A DNA stretch of 64,000 bases from Branchiostoma lanceolatum (Eukaryota > Chordata > Leptocardii > Amphioxiformes > Branchiostomatidae): positions 1,354,001-1,418,000 of the forward strand of contig NC_089731.1 in NCBI RefSeq assembly GCF_035083965.1, given 5' to 3'. The translations under genes were made by a program, and so were the position numbers. Shown piece by piece: positions 56,231 to 64,000 of this stretch (positions are counted from its first letter, which is position 1; every line of letters starts with the position of its first letter). The notes under the pieces were generated by a model, which saw only the letters and a program-made list of their open reading frames with translations, did not search any database and was not told the origin of the DNA.

Positions 56231-56670
56231 AGCTGTCCTTAAACACAGGACCCCTTGCTTAACATCCGAACCAAATGCCTGCAACCCTTTCCAGTAGCAG
56301 GCAATCGGGTGAGCGGCAAATCATTGGGATTCGAACACAGGACCCAAAGGCCTGCAACCCTTTACATTAACATGCAGTGAGCAACAATGATCAGGATTCC
56401 AACACAGGACCCTGGCCTAACGTGCCATCCAAAGGACTAAAACCCTTTCCACTAGCATGCAATTGATAGAGCGACAATTGTTGAGATTCGAACACAGGAC
56501 CCAAAGGCCTACAACCCTTTACATTAACATGCAGTGAGCAACAATGATCAGGATTCGAACTCAGGACTTTTGGTTTAACATCACAACCAAAGGACTACAA
56601 CCCTTTCTGGTATCATGAATGTCAGGTGAGCGACAAAGACAGGGATTCAAACTCAAGACTTCCAGGTCCA
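56230..56670 (-). repeat. tandem array of about 100-bp SINE-like units
   Basis: GATTCGAACACAGGACCC and AAAGGCCTGCAACCCTTTAC-type segments recur about four times. Each contains a B-box-like GGATTCGAAC, so the unit may come from a tRNA-derived SINE head. Confidence 0.7.
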
Positions 56671-56672
56671 GA

Positions 56673-56860
56673 TACTGTAAATGCAAAAATGTTCGCAGGA
56701 ATTCAATTTCGCGGTGGTTTTGAGTTCGCGTTTGTAACAACAGTAGCGCTACAGTCACACAATGGAACGGCTTTTAGCGATGGTTTTAAGTTTGCGGTAA
56801 AGAGTTCATCGCGAAAACTGCAAACTCAAAACCAGCACAAACATTTCTGCATTTACAGTA
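56673..56860. mobile_element. Tc1/mariner-like MITE (CTGTAAATGC ends)
   Basis: The element 56675-56858 has ends CTGTAAATGCAAAAATG and CATTTCTGCATTTACAG. It is flanked by TA on both sides, the target duplication of Tc1/mariner elements. The interior has TTCGCGG-rich arms. Confidence 0.75.
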
Positions 56861-57299
56861 CACGATGTACCAGTATACATATATTACAACGATAACAGAA
56901 AATGTAATTTCTGTAGGATCTTTCTGTCAATGACAATTGAATCTGGTAGGGGTCATGCTGTCTAAAATCACATAATTTTCCATCCATCTACGTAGTAGTA
57001 CTATATTTGAACACCTCGACCTGGAAACATGTTATGATTGGAATCCTCTTCATGGCGACCACCTGTCCATCGCGACCGTTCTTGCTCGCCCCCCAGGTGG
57101 TCACCTTGGGCAGGTTTGACTGTGGTTACTTGCCCCTAGAACATTTAAGCAAGCTACAGGGCTTGGATGAAAGACCCTGTGTGGGTACACATTATTGCAG
57201 CACTGAGGTGTCTGTAGACTTCTTAGACCTCACTAAGGCCATATTGCATAATTATCAGCTGTTGGAGAGAAGCTTTATTTGTGTGGGAGGGAGAGTCAT

Positions 57300-59600
57300 T
57301 GAACTATACTCATTTCAGTAAAAATGGTTGCTTGTTGATGGAAACATAAGACAAAATCGACAATACACATCAAACAAAAAGTTTGAAAACTTACAGTTGA
57401 TCAACTTTATCTCTGTTATTACTTCTATCAATTGTATAGTACCAATAATCATTGAAAAGATTATTTATTAACCTTTATAATGATACCATATTTGTAATAA
57501 TCTTACATTCGAAGGTTGAATTTAAGAAAGTTGTCATTACTGTATGTGAATGCGTCACAAATATGCCTAAATTCCCCTACTAATGCAGGGGAATTTCAGC
57601 ACTTTTTGTGTCACCCACCTACCAACGATCATAACAAAGGGAGTATCATTGTTAGCTTTACAATGATTTATACTACCATTCAATTGATAAAGTATTCAGA
57701 CATGATTGACCAAAATCCAGTTTCCTAATTTCTTATGTATTAGTATAGATTGGGCAAACCATTGCCACTTGAAGCTGGGCAGAATCAAGTGAACTTGATC
57801 GATTGACTCAAACACTTTTCTCCACACATCAGCCTTAACAAAGTGTCTTACCTGTTTGTATTGCTAAAAGCTCCAGTGCGGCTGAAGCACTTTGAAGTGT
57901 AATTTGTTTTGGAGTTTGAGTGCTCTTGACTCTTAACTCTGAAGCCAGTTTTGACAGGTACAAATGTCAAACAGCTTCTTGTGGCCACAGTGCAACTTAT
58001 AGTGTAGATTCCTCTATTCCTCATAAAATTTACCCCCAAAAATATCAGTATTTGAATAGAATTTGAATGCCTTTATGCAAAGTACTGTGTGGTTTCCTCA
58101 GCTGCACTTCCTTGGAAAACAGGGTGGAGGCGCTGTTACATGTTACATGTAGATGAGGTTTACCATAGCCTCTTGGGGGTTGTTGGTTCCTTTGTATAAC
58201 TGTGAAAAAAGATAGTGAAACTTAAGTAACACATTAAATTTCTTTCTTGAATGCCACTCTTTTTTTATGTTTAGCCATACCTAGTATGGCTCAACATATT
58301 GTTTTTGTTCACGTTCTTCTTCTTCTTCTTCTTCTCCTGCCAAGTCTTCAAATGGAATCTACTCCGTCATTTTTGGGCCAAACGACCTGAAATTTGGCAT
58401 GTAGGTAAAGATGGCAAATACCCTTAGGTGCTTTTTCATTTCTTTCGAAACAGGCCTTAAAATCATTTTTATGGAGGTTTTTTGGGTCATTTTTAGACAA
58501 TTTTTATATTTTGGGCTCCTGTGCCCTGGTATTGCTAGCAAGTGACCTGAAATTCGGTACAAGGGTGCCTTGAACATGTCCCTACAGGATTTCAATCACA
58601 ATTCTGGTGTACATCACTTCAGAATGCTTCATTTTGGGGACTTTTGGACCCATTTTCAGACCAAAAACAGGCCAAAAGTGGTATCCACGTTCCATGTTCT
58701 ATTTGCTGCTGGCCAAGGAATCCATGTTCTATCTAAGGATCCCCGCGTTCCATTTGCTACTGGCAAAAGAACACTGTTCTATTTAGGTCACCTGAGGTCA
58801 TATTGCAGGAACACACGCAAGCCTTTGCAGTAAGAAGCTCTTGGGGTCTCGCAGAACTTGTAGAGAGAGTTTTTGTACGGGTGATTTTGGAACAGTCCAT
58901 TTATGCATCAGGAGGGAGATTGTCGAAGTATAATGCTCTCGCAAATGTTGCCTTTCTACATGCAGTTAATATTTCGATTTGCCCAGGTGTTATTTTGGGA
59001 CAGCCCACTTCTTGCATGGGGAGGAGTATGGCTAAACATGCTGTATTTGCTCAGGGGCAAATGACGGCCTTTCTAGTTATTGGATAGCATTGGTATAATA
59101 ATTGTTTGTAAACACATCCTAAAAAGCATTCATTTTCATATATAAGGATGTGTATTTGCATTTTGATTAAGCCCATTATAGATATTAAGGCAAGTGTCGG
59201 GGCCGGATGGTGCATGGTGGTAAGGAAGAGCACCAGTGCAGTATGTGTCTGAGTAAGGAGGTTTGATAGCAATGTCTGTGTGAACATTTTTCAGTACCAA
59301 GGACAGTGATAGCAATGTTGAATTGTAGTGGGAGACCTAAAGGAAAACTAGAGAACCCGGGTATGGAAGCCGTGAGCTAGGCGAAAGCTGGAGTTGAGCT
59401 TTTAGCCAGAAGTGAAAGTGTAGCTAGAGTTGAGCGTGTAACTAGAGTTCCGAGTCCAATTGTCACAGTAACATTCAGATTTCGCAACATTAACTGCAAA
59501 ACCACCTCATTCTTTTTCGCACCCCCGTATCAGATTTTGGCTCTTAACAGGATACTGTCATCAAACAGTAAGAATTAGTTTGTCTGAAATTCCTATCAAA
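57300..59600. other. repeat-rich intergenic or 3' intronic sequence
   Basis: I see a TTC run at 58316-58335 and a dispersed-looking segment at 58330-58790 with repeated GACCTGAAATT and CCATGTTCTATTTGCT-type phrases. A minus-strand donor AAACAG|GTAAGA lies at about 57852, but its exon could not be joined to the gene at 59626-62005. Confidence 0.35.
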
Positions 59601-59625
59601 ACATGTTTCTGATTGTTGCACTCAC

Positions 59626-62005
59626 CAGAGAACAGCTGATGCCCCGACTGAACCTCAGGCCTGTGATACTTGTCAGCGTGTCTTGGAGCAACGAGATGTT
59701 CTGAAATATAGAACAATTTTTTCAGAGCTTCTTCATTGAACTTTTCAATGAAAGCTTGGTGTGTTTGGGCCTTTGATACAGCATATCTGTTGGCAACAGC
59801 TCATAACAATCCTCTGATACGTATTTTACAATTTTAAGTTTACTTTCTTTGTCATACTGATGATTTTACTGTTTTGTAGTCTGGGCTCCATTGAAAATCA
59901 ATTGCCAGAAATTTGAATGGGCCACCCAGCTCTTTCAAAAAATTCAATGAATGAATTAAATAAACACAAAATAAAAGAATATTAAACCAAATTGTGGGCA
60001 AAGAACTGTCTGAAACCTCAATAAATAGATAAAATTAACATGAAATAAAAGAATATAAAATAAATTTGTGTGCAAATAACTGTTAGAAACTTCAATAAAT
60101 AGGTAAAATAAACATGAAATTAAAGAATATAAAACAAATTTGTGAACAAGACAACTTTAAACCACGCAAAAGTTTTCAACCATCGATCGGCAGATGACCA
60201 CGTACAGTCAGGGAGCCATCTGAGACATTGGCCGCCCCTTCGGTGGCCTTGTGACCCGGAACTACCAGGAAGGTGGCAGGGAGGGAGTCCACTAGGAGGA
60301 ACTGCACCAGAAGGTTCAGGATGGGGTCAGTGACTTGCAGGTCATTAGGGAGGCCGGGGGCAGAGGTCACTGTAGGGGGAAGTACGAAACATGATGAAAA
60401 TGATAATATACAATCATGTATTTCTGTACTGTTAAAAAATAATGATACCCCCGGTAGGTAAAGGTAAAGCTACTCCCAAAGCCTTTTAGAGGCCATATGG
60501 GCAGTGGGTTATTATCATCTGAGCCTAGGGCACGGACTTCCTTCAATCAAAATACTTAAAGCTTCTAAAAGCTCTTTTCCCATCATAATGAGAATCTACA
60601 GAAGACTGACAGACCTGGCTGTGTGAAGAAGGTGGTCTCATACAGCTGTTCCCCTGTGTGTGAGAAATGCAGCGCCGCCACAGCTGTGATCTTCTCTACT
60701 CCACTGGAAGAAAAAGGACAAATGACGATAAATTTTACATATCAATTAATTATGTGGTATAGTCTATAGATGTCTGGTATAGAGGTCATACATGTCTGAA
60801 AATTTTCTTGTGAATGTCCATCAGTTTTGAGGCACATTCATTAGATTTAGAGAAAAATTAAAAAATAGAAAAATGTCTCTCCCACCTTCTGAGACACTCA
60901 TCCAGAAGCCTGCTCACAACATGGTGACAAACGTCCCCTCCGAAAACAGCATTCACTACAACCACTGAAAACTGATGGTGCAACAGCAATTAAGCATTAA
61001 AGACCTCTGCATATAAAAGAACCCAACACATGTACAAAGCTACATGACTGTCAAGAAGGGTATGGATGACCGGGTGTACTACAGGGCTACGAATGTAATA
61101 CGTCAAAGGTAAAGGCCCCTAACTCTAACAGTTCTCGTTAGTCCATGCTTGATACATGTCCATATGTATTTTGTTTACGTTTCAGGGGCCTTTACCTTTG
61201 ACATACACATATGACCCACAATGCATCTTGCAGTGCACATGCAGCTGGAATCATGACCAGGCTTATATCATTAGAGACGAAATAGGCAAAGCAAAACTTT
61301 TAAACGAAAGTTCGACTTGTTGAAGGTAGATTTACCTCTTCATACTTGCAGTTGAGAATCTGGATGGGTTGGAACTCTTGTTCTGCTGGTGCACAGGTGC
61401 TCCCTCTCACGCAGGCTGGCTTCAAACACGGGACCTCTGGTACCGGCAGGGTCCGATACTCGTACCTGTGGTGCTCAGGGTCCAGTCCAAGCAGAGCGCG
61501 ACTGGGGAAAACAAGACAATCAGAGATAGCAGACAAGTGAATAACTGTAATATTTTCCAGAAGCATACAGGTATAGTTTGGTTGCAATGGGCTGGTTTAT
61601 ATTCCCCTTCCAGTCTGACAGACAATTAAAGTATGGCAATGCTGTGATTGGCAATCATGGAAACATATCTGCACATACAAACAGACAGATAAACAAGATA
61701 GAGTGTGATTTAACTATGAGAAATTTATCATCATGCATGACATCATCATCATTACCCTTCAATCATTTATGTCACATCTGCTTCGAAAATTCTTTATGAC
61801 TTCCATCCCTATTCCCTCCCCATCACAAATTATTTAGTCTTTCTCTCATTTTGGACTCCGGAAGAAGAAAAACAAGTCTTACAAAAAACCTCCTTGGCTA
61901 TAAACCTTGAAATTATGACTTCTTGACCTTGACCCCCTCCCCCGTTTCTTACCTCCCAGCAGCCTGTAAGTCCGTGTACGCCAGAAGAACATGTTTCTTA
62001 AACAT
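59626..62005 (-). CDS. unidentified multi-exon protein, 5' part (3' end not resolved)
   Basis: Exons with matching phases: 62005-61953 (MFKKHVLLAYTDLQAAG), 61501-61346, 60703-60615, 60369-60206, 59700-59626. They give about 197 residues and an open end at the donor CTG|GTGAGT. Readable stretches are SRALLGLDPEHHRYEYRTL, GVEKITAVAALHFSHTGEQL, TDPILNLLVQFLLVDSLPAT and NISLLQDTLTSITGLRFSR. There is no signal peptide and no obvious TM helix; the third stretch is a hydrophobic core helix. Exon 2 has two possible donors (61345 or 61335); only the first keeps phase with exon 3. I do not recognise the family. I compared it mentally with proteasome-assembly-chaperone-like folds and could not confirm that. 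Terminal exon(s) below 59600 were not found. Confidence 0.65.
59936..60155. repeat. three tandem 72-bp units
   Basis: ATGAAATAAAAGAATATAAA and ACTTCAATAAATAGGTAAAA-type phrases recur three times. The array lies in the intron next to the exon ending at 60206. Confidence 0.8.
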
Positions 62006-62584
62006 GGCTTCTCCTTCCCAGGCCTACATCTACATAACGGAAGCATTTCTGTGTCGTCAGGCATTTGCCCCTGTTATTTCTCTCCACAAAGGAAAGAAAA
62101 ACACACGCAGGACTTTGTACAAACACATTTCTCTTCATCATGGTTCCTGTCAGCTGGTAGGTCCATTTGGCGCCAAATATCTTGAAAATAAGATCCGATC
62201 GCTGATTGGTTGTGATAGTAAGAGCCCTTGTTACCGTATCTATGATTGGTGAAAAGGGACACACCTCCGGAAACACATAGCGGATCACTATCTTTTAGGA
62301 AATAGTGACGAGGCTTTAGAAACAGAAAATACACATATCTAGGACAAATTTCGAATATTTTCTCAACAGATTCGTGTACTTATAACATCTTCATCGTTAA
62401 CTATTTACTTGTTGTAAGAAAGAGTAATGCAATTGTTCCAAATTATATTTGTTGAAATTAAGAACTATTTTGTGTAGCGTGATAGGATACCGTCATAAAT
62501 CGCCGGATGACGTCCCGCGCGAAAATTGCAACCAGGGAAGCCGTGACGTGATAAAACTGCGCCCTAAATTATTACACAAACACC
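62006..62584. promoter_or_regulatory. bidirectional promoter candidate
   Basis: This 579-bp gap separates the divergent ATGs at 62005 (minus) and 62585 (plus). It holds a perfect palindrome TTTGGCGCCAAA at 62166-62177 (E2F-like), CCAAT boxes read on the minus strand at 62205-62209 and 62245-62249, and CRE-like TGACGTC at 62508-62514 and TGACGTG at 62544-62550. No TATA box is evident. Confidence 0.55.
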
Positions 62585-63351
62585 ATGCTACTCGTCAGAA
62601 GACCGCTGGTTAGATGCCTCGTTTGGTGAGTACCTCACAAATTGTACAATTTTGCACTGCTACGACACAGAATCTATGAAAATCTGACCGAACATTTGGT
62701 AAAACGTTTCTTCCGGCCGCCCTGTGCCAAATCAGACGATAACGTAGAAAATTTTTGGTCGTCTGCTAAATCCCTTCGGTCGCCCCCCTCCCCATTAGAG
62801 GTCTTGTAAACTCGGTATCAGACATAAATGAAGACAACAGCTGGTGGCTCAAGCCCTGTAAGTTGACCCTGACCTTAGTTTTTTGTTCTCCAGACTGACC
62901 TTAACATTTCTTGACCTTGACGTCTGAAAAATAGAACACAGAAGGTTCGAGATAGTTGTCAATTTTCCGACATGTTGCTACCGTCCGAGGTCATATATGG
63001 TGTCCTTAGTCTTCATTGCGTTTTACGTATCTATTAAGTTGCGAATATAGTAACGAATATTCAAAGAAATATTAAGTAATTTATTGATGTTTTTTAATTT
63101 AAGCCCCCCTCCCCACTGACTCTAGAGCAGGCTAGATTTTTTTTTCATAATCTATTAAGCCAATGACTACCGGGTATCTAGAATTTTCTGGGCTCCAGTC
63201 CTCGTTGATATGTATCGGAAGAAGTTAGCAGTACTAGTAAAGAAATCCTTCAGGAATGCCTGTTGGTTCGGGCGTAACAATTCAAAGCTTTAGAGCCACT
63301 TGAATTATAAAGAACCGGTTTTGCAGCTTCCTGCGACGTTGTGCAGCACGT
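62585..63351 (+). CDS. first two coding exons of a probable mitochondrial protein (continues right)
   Basis: ATG 62585 sits in the strong context ACACCATGC. Exon 1 (62585-62625) encodes MLLVRRPLVRCLV and ends at GTGAGT in phase 2. A 25-base micro-exon at 63327-63351 (acceptor GGTTTTGCAG, donor GTAAGT) completes a Cys codon and reads FLRRCAAR, leaving phase 0. The combined N-terminus has several Arg, no acidic residue and hydrophobic spacers, which is the profile of a mitochondrial presequence. The mature protein lies beyond the window, so its function is unknown. Confidence 0.45.
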
Positions 63352-63698
63352 GTAAGTTTTCTCAAGGTTACTTCATTTTGATGCCCTTTTTTAGCCATTT
63401 GGGTCGCACCAATATCAAGTTCAATAAGTAAAATGGCTTTACCATGAAATGTATGATAAAGCAGAAATTTTCGTCATTATGAGCCTAGTACTATGGTGTA
63501 ATTCTTATGATATGTATTTCCTAACTAGATATTTCTTTATTCTTTTTTAGATATTTGTAGCTTACAGGGCATAATCGTGTCCGGGAGGGACGTAAAACGG
63601 GGGTCCCGTGCTCGAGGAGGTGCCTCGAACACGTTAAACAGCCTCATTACCCTACACATTGGGTACCTGCCTGTGGCACTGGCTGCAAATACACCTGA

Positions 63699-63725
63699 TA
63701 TTATTATTATTATTATTATTATTAT
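63699..63725. repeat. ATT trinucleotide repeat
   Basis: Nine ATT units. Confidence 0.9.
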
Positions 63726-63774
63726 AAGGGTGCTTGATTGTCCTTAGATTACCAGTTGTCCTTGCAGATATATG

Positions 63775-63925
63775 AATTCCTAATCTCCAAGCAGATGTTG
63801 GGATGTGAAATTGTAACCTTTCTGGCTGCCAACTGGGATGGTGGCATGTCAGAAAAAACAGAACATTGATTTAGAAAAAGGTTTGATTTCCACCCAACAT
63901 CTGCTTGGAGATTAGGAATTCCGCA
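63775..63925. mobile_element. small fold-back element, CTCCAAGCAGATG family
   Basis: TAATCTCCAAGCAGATGTTGG and its reverse complement bound about 90 unpaired bases. GAATTCC and GGAATTCC adjoin the ends. It belongs to the same terminal family as 6619-6794. Confidence 0.75.
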
Positions 63926-64000
63926 TGAATTATGCAATGTACATAATGCAAGACTATGGTCTAAACTCTAACCCCAAGTGAACTAACACTGTTCACAAAT

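Noticed and set aside
57007-57321. 104-aa plus-strand frame starting MNTSTWKHVMIG
   Set aside because: Its first part crosses the hairpin repeat also seen at 137-196, and no splice or domain evidence supports it.
59626-62005. assignment to proteasome assembly chaperone 1 or a similar family
   Set aside because: Only a loose hydrophobic pattern (LLVQFLLVDSLPAT) suggested it. No diagnostic motif could be placed, so the gene is left unidentified.

Overview
The window looks like nuclear DNA of an invertebrate chordate, most likely a lancelet (Branchiostoma). The reasons are small exons with GT-AG introns, tandem C2H2 zinc-finger genes, type II membrane proteins with CTLD or Link heads on coiled-coil necks, many tRNA-headed SINEs, 3' ends of non-LTR retrotransposons and an unusual load of fold-back (hairpin) elements. 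I assembled the genes by hand, chaining exons through splice sites and matching intron phase. No database was searched.

Layout. 0.25-0.41 kb (-): first exon of a type II membrane protein running off the left edge. 1.6-1.8 kb: GC-rich promoter-like stretch with three tandem X-box (RFX-type) sites and a palindromic CRE. 2.3-12.7 kb (+): two tandemly duplicated C2H2 genes with 7 and 16 fingers; copy 2 carries extra transposons and an internal 6-finger duplication. 13.2-14.05 kb: fold-back array and a hAT-like MITE. 14.08-19.85 kb (-): a complete six-exon aldo-keto reductase (315 aa). 21.75-27.09 kb (-): a complete seven-exon type II C-type lectin (494 aa). 30.1-31.2 kb (-): a small three-exon neuropeptide-like precursor ending in an amidatable WGR. 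32-37 kb: repeats and degenerate tandem arrays. 37.6-40.9 kb (-), 42.5-46.6 kb (+) and 48.7-55.1 kb (+): three paralogous type II membrane proteins. Two carry a Link module on a glycosylated 21-residue-repeat neck; the third has lost it. 55.1-59.6 kb: repeats. 59.6-62.0 kb (-): an unidentified multi-exon gene. It diverges, across a CCAAT/CRE/E2F-bearing promoter, from the first two exons of a probable mitochondrial protein (+) that continues past the right edge.

Common theme. The C-type lectin and the Link proteins share one plan. A cytosolic N-terminus carries an N-x-x-Y tyrosine motif, followed by a TM exon (intron phases 1 to 0), a coiled-coil exon (0 to 1), then a head exon starting in phase 1. 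CTLD and Link modules share a fold, so this region reads as a receptor cluster built on one scaffold with different heads. This, plus the W-X6-W-amide-like peptide precursor, are the most interesting contents.
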